This document shows positions 7,639 to 14,336 of a stretch of 14,336 nt of DNA, piece after piece. This stretch comes from Verrucomicrobia bacterium UBA3063. Lineage in GTDB: Bacteria > Verrucomicrobiota > Verrucomicrobiia > Methylacidiphilales > Verrucolacustridaceae. The translations under genes were made by a program, and so were the position numbers. The notes beneath the pieces were generated by a model. The model saw only the letters and a list, made by a program, of their open reading frames with translations. It did no database searches and was not told where the DNA came from. Positions within the stretch are counted from its first letter, which is position 1; each line of letters begins with the position of its first letter. The DNA lies in contig DFCD01000084.1 of the NCBI GenBank assembly GCA_002366885.1, positions 9,256 through 23,591 on the forward strand, written 5' to 3'.

Positions 7639-9695
7639 CGGCAAAGCTTCCGCACAGCCTCGGCGATGTCCCGCGGTCCCATTTCGAAATGGTCGTACAG
7701 TTCGCGGGCGCTGTAGGCGGAGCGGCCGAACTCCCCCTTCATCCCGATCGCGGCGCTCTTCACAGCGATTCCCGCAAGGTTGAGCGCATGGACCAGCATC
7801 GCCCCCATGCCGCCGACAATCTGATGGTCCTCCGCAGTCACCAGCCTGCCGCCCGCCTCTCCCAAAACCGGGGAAATTGTCGGCAGATCCGGACGGTTCA
7901 CAAAGGGGTTGTCGATGACCGCCGCCTGTTTTCCCTCCTTGGCCAGCAACTCCGCCGCCTCCAGCGCCAGCGGCACCATCGGCCCACAGGCCACGATGGC
8001 CGCATCCTTGCCCGGTCGAAGAACCTCCGCCTTGCCCCACGCATAGCCGTTGGGGCGATCCCCGATCCGAGCCGGGAAGTCCTCCCGGCCCGCAAAGAAG
8101 ATCGCATTTTCCCCGTCCTGCCCCGCCTGACGCTCCTTCGCCATCCGCCGGAAGGCCTCCAGCATCAGACCGTAGGCCTGATCCGAACAGCAGGGGGAAA
8201 TCGCCAGGGTGTGCGGAATGGAGGAAACCGCCGCCAGGTAGGTCGTCGCCTCATGCGAGGCGCCGTCCGCCGCGTCCTGGAATCCGGCATGGGTAAAGGC
8301 CCCCACCACCGGCCCCTGCGACAGCGCCGCCATGATCAGCGGCAGGTTTCCCTTGGTGCTGCCGAACTGGGAGAAGGTGTCCGCCACCGGCAGGAAACCT
8401 GTTTTCGCCAGCCCCGTGCAGGTGCTGATCATGTTCGCCTCGGCCACGCCGATGTCGAACGAGCGGCCCGGCACCGCCTTCTGGAACGCCGCCACCCCGG
8501 TGGATCCGGCCAGGTCTGCGCTGACCGAAACCACCGGAAGCCCTTCCTGGGCGGCTTGGGTCATGGCGCGGGAAAAACCCGCCTGGACCTTTTCCTTTTT
8601 CACCGGCGCGGCGGCCGTTGCCGGGGAATTCTTTTTGGCGGCCTGTTTCTCTTCCCACGCCTTGCGCAGTGCCTGGGCCCATGCGGCCAGATCCGGCGGC
8701 GTCCTGCCGCCGGTGATCTCGTTCACAAACTCCACGATCTTTTCGCCGTCTTTCAGCGGAAACCCGTGTCCCCCCGAGGAGCTCTGTTCGGTCTCCTTCA
8801 CGCCAAAACCCTTGATGGTTTTCACCCAGAGACAGACCGGGCGGCGCGGTTCGCCTTTCGCCTCCGCCACCGCCTGTTCCACCGCCAGGTAAACCTTTTC
8901 CAGATTCTGCCCCTCGTGAACATGACGAACGTTCCAGCCCAGCGGCGCCAGGGAGGCGAACGAGGGCTCCATCGGGAAGCTGTCCTTCGAAATCCGCCCG
9001 GAAAGCTTGGTGTCGTTGTCGGAAACAACGAGCACGAACGGGTTCAGCTCTCCCCGCCCGGCGAGCCCGGGAATGGCCGCAAGGGCCTCCTTGGCCTCGC
9101 CTTCCATGCAGGCTCCGTCGGAAATCACGCAAAAGGTCAGGCGGTCGCGCTTCGCCAGCCGGTCCCCGAGCGCCAGCCCCTGGGCCACCGGAATCCCCGA
9201 TCCAAGCGGCCCGTTGCTGATGAAAACGCCCTCGGGATTCAAGTGGCTTTCCCCGTGGCCGGTCAACTTGCTCCCGATGCTGCGGAATTTCTTCAGGTCG
9301 TCGAAGGTTATGCCGTCGAACCCGTACTGTGCCCGCAGCGCGTACACGCCGTTTTCCGTGTGGCCGGCATCGTTGACGAAGTGGTAGGCGTCGTGCCAGG
9401 GCCGGCCCTTCGCCGCAAACATGATCCCGTGAATCGCCGACATGGTCTCGGCCAGCGCCGCTGGCCCGCCCCAGTGGCAGGCCGCGCCCCCGATCACCGC
9501 ATGCGTGTCCATCAGGGCCACCAAAGCCCGGGTCATCACCGGATCAGCCAGCGTCACCTCCTGGCCGGCGGCGTCTTTCACCTTTACCGGGTATTTGGGC
9601 CCACGGGGCGGGGTTGGGGCCAGGCGGTTGGGCAGGCGGAGGGGGCGCAACGGGGGGGCTTCGACAGTTTTGACGGGTCCGACTTCAGTGGCCAT
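7635..9695 (-). CDS. Divergent transketolase
   Basis: 686 residues from the ATG at 9695, with TAAGGAGC (9702-9709) as ribosome binding site. Transketolase moves two-carbon ketol units between sugar phosphates using thiamine diphosphate. Family landmarks are present but altered: His74 in ACHWGG, His112 in AGHTENG, GPLGSGI (162-168), the cofactor motif as SDGACMEGE (D193) instead of GDG, and the metal-ligand Asn227 in SDNDTKLSG. His310 in GGHGFPL, the catalytic Glu419 in GVAEANM (usually GIAEQNM) and His481 in DGASHEA also remain. A Lys/Ala-rich linker (about 346-372) joins the two halves. An N-terminal proline-rich extension of about 45 residues precedes the first conserved block. Activity is therefore plausible, but substrate preference could differ from housekeeping TktA. 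It follows recF after 72 bases in the replication gene string. Confidence 0.88.
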   Translation of the reverse strand: MATEVGPVKTVEAPPLRPLRLPNRLAPTPPRGPKYPVKVKDAAGQEVTLADPVMTRALVALMDTHAVIGGAACHWGGPAALAETMSAIHGIMFAAKGRPWHDAYHFVNDAGHTENGVYALRAQYGFDGITFDDLKKFRSIGSKLTGHGESHLNPEGVFISNGPLGSGIPVAQGLALGDRLAKRDRLTFCVISDGACMEGEAKEALAAIPGLAGRGELNPFVLVVSDNDTKLSGRISKDSFPMEPSFASLAPLGWNVRHVHEGQNLEKVYLAVEQAVAEAKGEPRRPVCLWVKTIKGFGVKETEQSSSGGHGFPLKDGEKIVEFVNEITGGRTPPDLAAWAQALRKAWEEKQAAKKNSPATAAAPVKKEKVQAGFSRAMTQAAQEGLPVVSVSADLAGSTGVAAFQKAVPGRSFDIGVAEANMISTCTGLAKTGFLPVADTFSQFGSTKGNLPLIMAALSQGPVVGAFTHAGFQDAADGASHEATTYLAAVSSIPHTLAISPCCSDQAYGLMLEAFRRMAKERQAGQDGENAIFFAGREDFPARIGDRPNGYAWGKAEVLRPGKDAAIVACGPMVPLALEAAELLAKEGKQAAVIDNPFVNRPDLPTISPVLGEAGGRLVTAEDHQIVGGMGAMLVHALNLAGIAVKSAAIGMKGEFGRSAYSARELYDHFEMGPRDIAEAVRKLCR

Positions 9696-9768
9696 GGCTT
9701 AGCTCCTTACAAATTTTGTGTTCCAACGGGCGAGGAGCGTATCGGTTCCGCCGCCGCCTTGGCAAGGC

Positions 9769-10839
9769 TCAGGAGACGGATGGCCGTGCCGATCCGGGGG
9801 AGATCTCCAGAATAACCCACGAACCGCTCCTCCCGCCCGGCCGGTCGTGGGCGCTGGCGTACAACACCTGGGTCGTCTCCGGCACCGCCCTCCAAAAGGC
9901 CTCGCGCCGGGCGGTATCCAGCTCCTTGAGGGCGTCATCGACCAGCAGGACCGGGGCCCGCCGGCGCTTTTCCCGGATCAAACCGAGCTCGGCCAACCGA
10001 ACAGCCAGACACCCCGTCCGGCGTTGCCCTTCGGACCCGAATTTGGCGAGGCTTTTTCCGGCGAGGCGGAATTCCCAGTCGTCTTTTTGCGGGCCGGCCA
10101 GATTGAGGCCGCGCTCGCGCTCCCGTTCCCACAACCGGTCCCGCTGCGGCCCCCTGGGCGGGACGGGGTCAGCTGGTTGATACTGCACGGAAAACTTCTC
10201 CGTGTCGGCCGCCAGGTCACGATGGGCTTTTGCCAAATGGGGCAACAGGACTCCCGCGAGGGATTCGCGTGCGGGCCGGAGAATCTCCCCAAGCTCGGCC
10301 AGTTGTGCGGTCCATGCCTCCCACTCGTCCCGGGATGGCTTCGGATTTCGCAGGAGGGCGCTGCGCTGCCGTGCGACCTCCTTGAGTCGGCGCAAGTCGG
10401 CCAGCCGGTGCGGCTCCAGTTCCGCCAACAAAAGGTCAAACCCCGCACGGCGCTCGCCGGCCCCCCCATCCAGCATGGTGGTGTCCGCCCCATGCGCGAC
10501 CACCGCCAGGGCCCTTCCCCAGAATTCCTCCATGGTGGCGCCCGCACGGCCATCGACCTCCAGCTCCCTTCCCTCGCCCCGCCAGATCCCCGCCAGGTGC
10601 ACCGGTCCCGCCTCGTCCGCCCACGCGCCCTCCACCCTCCAGCCCGGCGCGCCGTGGCGGGTCAGGTCACGGAGGGCCGCCGTGCGGAAAGAGCGCAGTC
10701 TCGCCAAAACCGCCACGGATTCGAGGATGCTGGTTTTTCCCCTCCCGTTTGCCCCGGAAAGCAGGATGCGGGGACCAAGCCCCTCCAGGTCGAGGGCCGC
10801 ATGGCAGCGGAACGTGGTAAGGCGAAGACGGCGAAGCAC
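9769..10839 (-). CDS. recF: RecF, DNA recombination/repair SMC-like ATPase
   Basis: 356 residues from a GTG at 10839, ten bases after the dnaN stop; no clear ribosome binding site, so coupling to dnaN is likely. Walker A GANGRGKTS lies at 29-37. Downstream are the RecF-type GPQKDD (usually GPHRDD, 249-254), the ABC-like signature FGSEGQRR (267-274) and Walker B LLVDDALKELD (298-308). RecF loads RecA at gaps through the RecFOR pathway and is classically encoded after dnaN, as here. The sequence is rich in Arg and Ala and fairly divergent, but all ATPase elements are intact. Length is typical. The C-terminal tail after ASAHDRPGG is less conserved. Confidence 0.92.
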   Translation of the reverse strand: MLRRLRLTTFRCHAALDLEGLGPRILLSGANGRGKTSILESVAVLARLRSFRTAALRDLTRHGAPGWRVEGAWADEAGPVHLAGIWRGEGRELEVDGRAGATMEEFWGRALAVVAHGADTTMLDGGAGERRAGFDLLLAELEPHRLADLRRLKEVARQRSALLRNPKPSRDEWEAWTAQLAELGEILRPARESLAGVLLPHLAKAHRDLAADTEKFSVQYQPADPVPPRGPQRDRLWERERERGLNLAGPQKDDWEFRLAGKSLAKFGSEGQRRTGCLAVRLAELGLIREKRRRAPVLLVDDALKELDTARREAFWRAVPETTQVLYASAHDRPGGRSGSWVILEISPGSARPSVS

Positions 10840-10849
10840 GCCGGCCGGC

Positions 10850-11959
10850 TCAGGCCGTGCGCATGGGCATGATCACGTAAAGGAACGGCTTGCTGTAGCG
10901 GATCACCCCTGGGCTGAGCTCGTCGATGAAATCGAAATGGACCGTGTCCCCCTCGATGTTTTTGAGCGGGTCGGCCAGAAACTCCGGATTGAAGGCCATC
11001 GTGAAATCCTTTCCCTTGTACTGCACGGGAATCGCCTCGCGTGCCTCGCCGACATCCGGCGTGTTGGCGGCAATCTCCAGGTTGTTCTTGGTGAAGGTAA
11101 GCTTCACGGAATTGGATTTTTCGCTGGAAAGCAGGGCCACCCGGCGCACGGAGTTGAGGAACAGCTCGCGTTCGAGCGTGACCCGCTCCTTCGCCTCCGC
11201 AGGAATAACTTGGCGGTAATTGGGATAGTTGCCCTCAACCATCTTGGCGGCGATCAGCGTGGGGCCAAATTGGAAAAGAATCTGGTTTTCCAGCACGACG
11301 AAGGAGACCTCATCCTTGTCCATCAGTTGCCGCTGTAGTTCCAGCACGGCTTTCGCGGGCAGGATGAATTCGCGCTCGGCCGCCTTGGGGTATTCCAGTT
11401 CCTGGTCCGCCAGGGCCAGACGCCTTCCGTCGGTCGCCACGAGGGTGATTTTGCCTTCCTTGAGACAGACCAGCAGTCCGTTGAGGACAAAACGCTTTTC
11501 GTCGGCGGACATGGCGTAGGAAACCCGGCGGATGAGTTCCTTCAGGGCCTTCTGCTCAATCTTGTAAACCGGGGTTTTTTCGCCCCCCTTGGCCGGAAAA
11601 TCAGGGATCGCCGGGAACTCCTCCTCGGGCATTCCCATGATCCGGAAAAACGCGGCCCCGCAACGGATGGTGGCGCCAAGCTTCCCGTCGACATCCAGGG
11701 TCAGTTCCTCGGAAGGAAGCTCCCGGATAATGCTGAAAAGACGCCGGGCGGGAAGGGTCACGGCACCGGGCTTCTCCACCCCCGCTTCGCAGGAAGTGCG
11801 GATCCCGATATCCAGATCGGTTGCTGCCACCGTCAAAAGGGAGCCGGACCCCCGCAAGAGAAGATTGTTAAGGATGCCAATGGGAGTGCGTGTGCCCACG
11901 ACATTTTGCACCGCAGAGAGCGCATGGAGGAATTTTTGCTTTTGGAGGACGAGTTTCAT
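10850..11959 (-). CDS. dnaN: DNA polymerase III beta sliding clamp
   Basis: 369 residues starting MKLVLQKQKFLHALSAVQNVV, the usual clamp length. Landmarks include TPIGILNNLLL, ATDLDIGIRT, LPARRLFSIIRELP, VATDGRRLALAD at about 203-214 and the C-terminal YVIMPMR. The clamp rings DNA and tethers polymerase III and other partners through a hydrophobic pocket formed partly by that C-terminus. Three clamp domains follow one another without gaps. No ribosome binding site precedes the ATG at 11959. A DnaA box and a -10-like hexamer lie 57-75 bases upstream. recF follows after 10 bases. Confidence 0.97.
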   Translation of the reverse strand: MKLVLQKQKFLHALSAVQNVVGTRTPIGILNNLLLRGSGSLLTVAATDLDIGIRTSCEAGVEKPGAVTLPARRLFSIIRELPSEELTLDVDGKLGATIRCGAAFFRIMGMPEEEFPAIPDFPAKGGEKTPVYKIEQKALKELIRRVSYAMSADEKRFVLNGLLVCLKEGKITLVATDGRRLALADQELEYPKAAEREFILPAKAVLELQRQLMDKDEVSFVVLENQILFQFGPTLIAAKMVEGNYPNYRQVIPAEAKERVTLERELFLNSVRRVALLSSEKSNSVKLTFTKNNLEIAANTPDVGEAREAIPVQYKGKDFTMAFNPEFLADPLKNIEGDTVHFDFIDELSPGVIRYSKPFLYVIMPMRTA

Positions 11960-12015
11960 GGCGTGGGTGGAGTCAGAAGATTGAGATAGGGAAAGAAAGA
12001 ATCAAGAACACCTTA

Positions 12016-12034
12016 ATCATAAGCATGTGGATAA
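12016..12034 (-). promoter_or_regulatory. DnaA box beside a -10-like hexamer upstream of dnaN
   Basis: On the minus strand TTATCCACA (12034-12026) is a perfect match to the strong DnaA box consensus. Four bases downstream lies TATGAT (12021-12016), a five-of-six match to the sigma-70 -10 element, about 57 bases before the dnaN ATG. No good -35 is visible at 16-18 bases. If this is the dnaN promoter, DnaA bound in the spacer would block or activate it. The box is visible in the sequence; the promoter assignment is inferred. Confidence 0.6.
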
Positions 12035-12160
12035 GTGAAAGGATTCGGCACAACTTCCAGAGGGGGAATTTCTTGCAAAGAAAACAACGCGTGTACAGGT
12101 CGCGCTTCTCGGATGTCTTGTTGGTGGCACGCCCATCTCTTCACTCCGGACCCCGCCAGC

Positions 12161-12177
12161 TTATTCCCATGTTCACA
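12161..12177 (+). promoter_or_regulatory. Two adjacent degenerate DnaA-box-like sites
   Basis: TTATTCCCA (12161-12169) differs from TTATNCACA at one position, and ATGTTCACA (12169-12177), sharing one base with it, differs at two. They lie in the same orientation, opposite to the perfect box at 12026. Single near-matches arise by chance, so these are weak candidates for accessory DnaA binding. Confidence 0.25.
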
Positions 12178-12433
12178 GCCGATCTGAATTGTTCTCTGTA
12201 GCGGTTGGCAAAGTGGGAGCATCCGGTGATTTCCACCGAAACAACTCGGGGTAAGTGGGGAGAGAGTCGTAAATAAAGAACCGGCCGGCTTGTGCGCTTG
12301 TGAAGGCGGATGACGCATGGGGCGCGGGGAATGCCAGGGCGAGCTGGAAATCATTCCATCCGGGGAGAAAAAAATTTCCCCAAGGAAATCCAAGACCGTT
12401 CCCAGAGCGCAAGGATTGCTCCCACGTTCACGG

Positions 12434-12460
12434 AAAACATTCAGGAACGCCTGAGCAATG
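12434..12460 (-). terminator. Candidate weak terminator downstream of dnaA
   Basis: About 20 bases after the dnaA stop, the minus strand reads CATT-GCT-CAGG-CGTT-CCTG-AATG and then TTTTCC. CAGG pairs with CCTG around a four-base loop, and CATT pairs with AATG past a three-base bulge. A short T run follows. This matches a modest intrinsic terminator, which would separate dnaA from dnaN transcription. The stem is short, so confidence is limited. Confidence 0.4.
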
Positions 12461-12479
12461 GACTTGGGAAGTGTATCTT

Positions 12480-13835
12480 CTAGCGGTCCGCCGGCTCCTC
12501 GAGCTTGTGCGTGAGCATTCCGACCATCTGCTGAAGCCGGTCGTCGCTCTGCATTCTCGAGGTGATCGTCTTGCAGGCGTGAAGCACGGTGCCGTGATCC
12601 CGCCCGCCGAACGATTCGCCGATTTCCTGGAGGCTTTTGCCGGTCATTTTCCGGCTGAGGTACATGGCCACCATGCGGGGAAGGGCGATGTGTGCCGGCC
12701 GCCGCTTGCTGGTCATGTCGGCGACGCGAAGGTCGAAGCCCTCGGCCACGCGGCGCTGGATCAGCTCGATGGTGACGATCGGCTTGGTCTCCTGCTGGAT
12801 GAAGTCCTTGAGGAGCTCTTCCACCTGCGCCGGGGTGATATGCCGGTCATGAAGGGCGGCCCACGCGGCGACGCGGTTGAGGGCGCCCTCCAGGCGGCGG
12901 ACATTGGTTTTGACACGCTCGGCGATGAAGTGGAGAACCGATTCCCCCAGGCGAACCTGCATGCTCGACGTCTTTTTCCTCAAAATGGCCATGCGGGTTT
13001 CCATGTCGGGGGACTGCAGTTCCGCGCTCAAACCCCACTCGAAACGGGACACCAGGCGCTTTTGGAGGTTGCTTACTTCTCCGGGAGGGCTGTCGCTCGA
13101 CAAGACGATCTGGCGGTTTCCATCAAAGAGGGCGTTGAAAGTGTGGAAAAACTCCTCCTGGGAGCGGTCCTTGCCGCCAAAAAACTGGACGTCATCGATG
13201 AGAAGGCAGTCGGCCTGGCGGAAACGCCGCCGGAACTTCACCAATTCCCCGTGCTGGATGGCCGAGATGAACTCGTTGGTGAACTGTTCGGAAGTCACGT
13301 AGACGATCTTGGCGCCCTTCTTTTTTTGAAGCACCCGATGGCCAATCGCATGAAGAAGATGGGTTTTCCCCAAACCTACCGAGCCGTGAATAAAGAGGGG
13401 GTTATAGGTCCGCGCCGGGGCATCCGCGACGGCTTGGGCGGCGGCATGGGCAAACTGGCTGTTTACCCCCGCAACAAAGGACTCAAAGGTGTACCGACTG
13501 ACCAGCTCGCCCGAAAAAGGCTTGGACTTCTCCTTTCCTTCCGCCTGAAGAAGCTGGTCCTCCGCCGTGGGGATGGGCCGGTCCTTGCTGCCCACCACCT
13601 CAAAGCCGATTTTGACCTCGCGGCCCATCGCCAGGGTGGCGCACTCCCGGAGCTGATTCAGGTAATTCTCCTCAATCCAGTACTGGTAAATTGCGTTTTC
13701 GACCCCTAGGACCAACCGCCCCGAATCGTATCCCACCGGGATGATCGAGGAAAACCAGCGGTTCAGGGCATCGGGAGAAATGACTTTTTCCAACTCTCGG
13801 CATACTTTGACCCATACTTCCGGCGGATTGTTCAT
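12480..13835 (-). CDS. dnaA: Chromosomal replication initiator DnaA
   Basis: 451 residues starting MNNPPEVWVKVCRELEKVIS. The ATG at 13835 is chosen because AAGGAGA (13846-13852) lies ten bases upstream and the protein then begins with domain I; the frame stays open to 13910. Domain I covers about 1-80. Domain II is a short linker. Domain III (from about 113) has Walker A GSVGLGKTH (151-159) and Walker B CLLIDDVQFF (210-219). The sensor/arginine-finger region includes LVSRFEWGL (261-269). Domain IV carries the DnaA signature FGGRDHGTVLHACKTI (409-424), which reads DnaA boxes. It opens the origin in its ATP form. Expression may be autoregulated, but no perfect DnaA box lies in its leader. Confidence 0.98.
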   Translation of the reverse strand: MNNPPEVWVKVCRELEKVISPDALNRWFSSIIPVGYDSGRLVLGVENAIYQYWIEENYLNQLRECATLAMGREVKIGFEVVGSKDRPIPTAEDQLLQAEGKEKSKPFSGELVSRYTFESFVAGVNSQFAHAAAQAVADAPARTYNPLFIHGSVGLGKTHLLHAIGHRVLQKKKGAKIVYVTSEQFTNEFISAIQHGELVKFRRRFRQADCLLIDDVQFFGGKDRSQEEFFHTFNALFDGNRQIVLSSDSPPGEVSNLQKRLVSRFEWGLSAELQSPDMETRMAILRKKTSSMQVRLGESVLHFIAERVKTNVRRLEGALNRVAAWAALHDRHITPAQVEELLKDFIQQETKPIVTIELIQRRVAEGFDLRVADMTSKRRPAHIALPRMVAMYLSRKMTGKSLQEIGESFGGRDHGTVLHACKTITSRMQSDDRLQQMVGMLTHKLEEPADR

Positions 13836-14055
13836 GTGTTGTACGTCTCCTTTTTTGATAAATTTTTTTTGAGGGGCTGGGATCATTCGCATCCCAAAAA
13901 AAACCTGCAAGAGGAATTTGTCTTTTTACAAAAATTTTTTTTTAGGTCGGCGCTTGACAAAACATTTCGGCATAAAAAACCCGTTTTTCCCTCGGAAAAG
14001 CAAAACGGAAAATCTTTGCGCGTGCCCGCGACTCCTGCGGGGCTAGAAAAAAATC
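13836..14055. other. Divergent dnaA/photolyase leader with A/T runs and hairpins
   Basis: This 220-base region holds the 5' leaders of dnaA (minus) and photolyase (plus). It is unusually rich in A and T runs for this GC-rich DNA: eight-T at about 13863-13870, eight-A at 13896-13903 and nine-T at 13935-13943. TGGGAT/ATCCCA (13878-13883, 13891-13896) forms a hairpin in the dnaA leader. TTGACA (13954-13959, plus) and TTGTCA (13960-13955, minus) overlap as possible back-to-back -35 elements, but neither has a good -10 at 16-18 bases. TTGCAG (13910-13905) with AATGAT (13887-13882) at 17 bases is a weak dnaA promoter candidate. Bent or easily melted DNA is plausible. Confidence 0.5.
13981..14008 (+). 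other. Competing hairpins in the photolyase leader
   Basis: CCGTTTT (13981-13987) can pair with AAAACGG (14002-14008), while the nested TTTTCC (13985-13990) can instead pair with GGAAAA (13994-13999) around a three-base loop. The two share T residues, so they are mutually exclusive. A further CCCGC/GCGGG hairpin sits at 14025-14041. No T run follows, so these are not terminators. A regulatory role is speculative. Confidence 0.3.
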
Positions 14056-14336
14056 ATGCCCCTTCCTCCTGCCATCGTCTGGTTCCGCCGCGATTTGCGT
14101 GTTTCCGATCACAACGCGCTGCATCGTGCGGCCGCAACCGGTGCCCCGGTGGTGCCCGTTTTTGTTTTCGATCCCGCAATTTTAGCGGCTAAAGACACCG
14201 GATCCCGGCGGACCGCCTTCCTTCTGGAATGCCTGCAAAGCTTGGAAGGAAACCTCGCGCATCTCGGGGTTACGATGCTGTTTCTTAAGGGCCATCCTGC
14301 GGAGGCTCTGCGGGCCCTCGCCAAGGATACCGGAGC
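14056..14336 (+). CDS. DNA photolyase, N-terminal part, cut by window edge
   Basis: The ATG at 14056 follows an in-frame TAG at 14044-14046, so no earlier usual start exists. The 93 complete codons encode the photolyase N-terminal alpha/beta domain: IVWFRRDLRVSDHNAL (7-22) is the family hallmark, then PVVPVFVFDP and FLLECLQSLEGNL. Cryptochrome/photolyase proteins bind FAD in the C-terminal domain, which is beyond the window, and repair UV pyrimidine dimers with light. An antenna cofactor usually binds this N-terminal domain. Class I CPD photolyase is likely, but cryptochrome-type relatives cannot be excluded from this fragment. No strong ribosome binding site is visible. Confidence 0.9.
   Translation, partial: MPLPPAIVWFRRDLRVSDHNALHRAAATGAPVVPVFVFDPAILAAKDTGSRRTAFLLECLQSLEGNLAHLGVTMLFLKGHPAEALRALAKDTG

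Larger units (their letters stand above)
11960..12479. other. Gene-free dnaA-dnaN intergenic region, candidate origin or dnaN promoter region
   Basis: This 520-base stretch has no credible gene. It holds one perfect DnaA box (12026-12034), one single-mismatch box (12161-12169) beside a weaker half-match (12169-12177), a hairpin just after dnaA, and a small GGGGA/TCCCC inverted repeat around an A run (12362-12381). The part nearest dnaN (about 11975-12055) is lower in GC than the surroundings and contains the inverted CTTA-ATCA-TAAG. Such a region between dnaA and dnaN often carries the replication origin, but the density of DnaA boxes is low, so an origin here is possible, not shown. Confidence 0.5.

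Noticed and set aside
7503..9815. 770-residue plus-strand open frame
   Set aside because: Antisense to the transketolase and the membrane protein, both of which show family motifs or coherent architecture. Long antisense frames are expected in GC-rich coding DNA.
13142..13150. TGTGGAAAA, a one-mismatch DnaA box
   Set aside because: It lies inside dnaA coding sequence, is isolated and easily explained by codon content.
12300..13709. 469-residue plus-strand frame across dnaA
   Set aside because: Complement of dnaA, whose motifs are unambiguous.
13878..13903. Hairpin followed by an A run, terminator-like at first sight
   Set aside because: On the plus strand it is followed by A, not T, and on the minus strand the T run precedes the stem. 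It does not have terminator geometry in either direction.
13836..13910. Longer dnaA start at 13910
   Set aside because: The added residues come from A/T-run leader sequence with no DnaA similarity, and the ribosome binding site at 13846-13852 points to the ATG at 13835.

Overview
The window is GC-rich chromosomal DNA from a Gram-negative bacterium, most likely of the PVC superphylum and probably Verrucomicrobiota. Three things point there: a complete moxR-DUF58-batA-batB-batC-batD locus with a Q/G/K-rich BatC, a divergent transketolase-like protein, and signal-peptide and membrane proteins of that general type. The assignment rests on gene content and protein style, not on a marker-gene comparison, so the phylum is an inference.

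Every recognisable gene except the last lies on the minus strand. Read in the direction of transcription, the layout is: dnaA (13835-12480); a 520-base gene-free stretch with one perfect DnaA box; dnaN (11959-10850); recF (10839-9769); a transketolase-like enzyme (9695-7635); an unrecognised membrane protein overlapping it by 4 bases (7638-6238); a 104-base gap with two short hairpins; then moxR (6133-5156), a DUF58 protein (5131-4220), batA (4223-3183), batB (3186-2056), batC (2059-998) and batD (1004 to beyond the left edge). The only plus-strand gene is a DNA photolyase starting at 14056. It is divergent from dnaA across a 220-base leader with many A and T runs, and is cut by the right edge.

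The right half is the replication-initiation neighbourhood (initiator, sliding clamp, RecF), so the chromosomal origin is probably in or near this window, either between dnaA and dnaN or upstream of dnaA. The left half is an envelope-stress or chaperone-type module. In such modules a MoxR AAA+ ATPase and a DUF58 protein are thought to act with membrane-anchored von Willebrand A proteins (BatA, BatB) and exported partners (BatC, BatD). The chain DUF58-batA-batB-batC-batD is joined by stop/start overlaps, which implies translational coupling and perhaps fixed stoichiometry.

No tRNA, rRNA, CRISPR array, insertion sequence or prophage feature was found. The long plus-strand open frames across the minus-strand genes are antisense shadows. 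The least ordinary items are the unrecognised membrane protein at 6238-7638, the divergent transketolase inside the replication gene string, the non-TPR-looking BatC, and the DnaA box beside a -10-like hexamer just upstream of dnaN.
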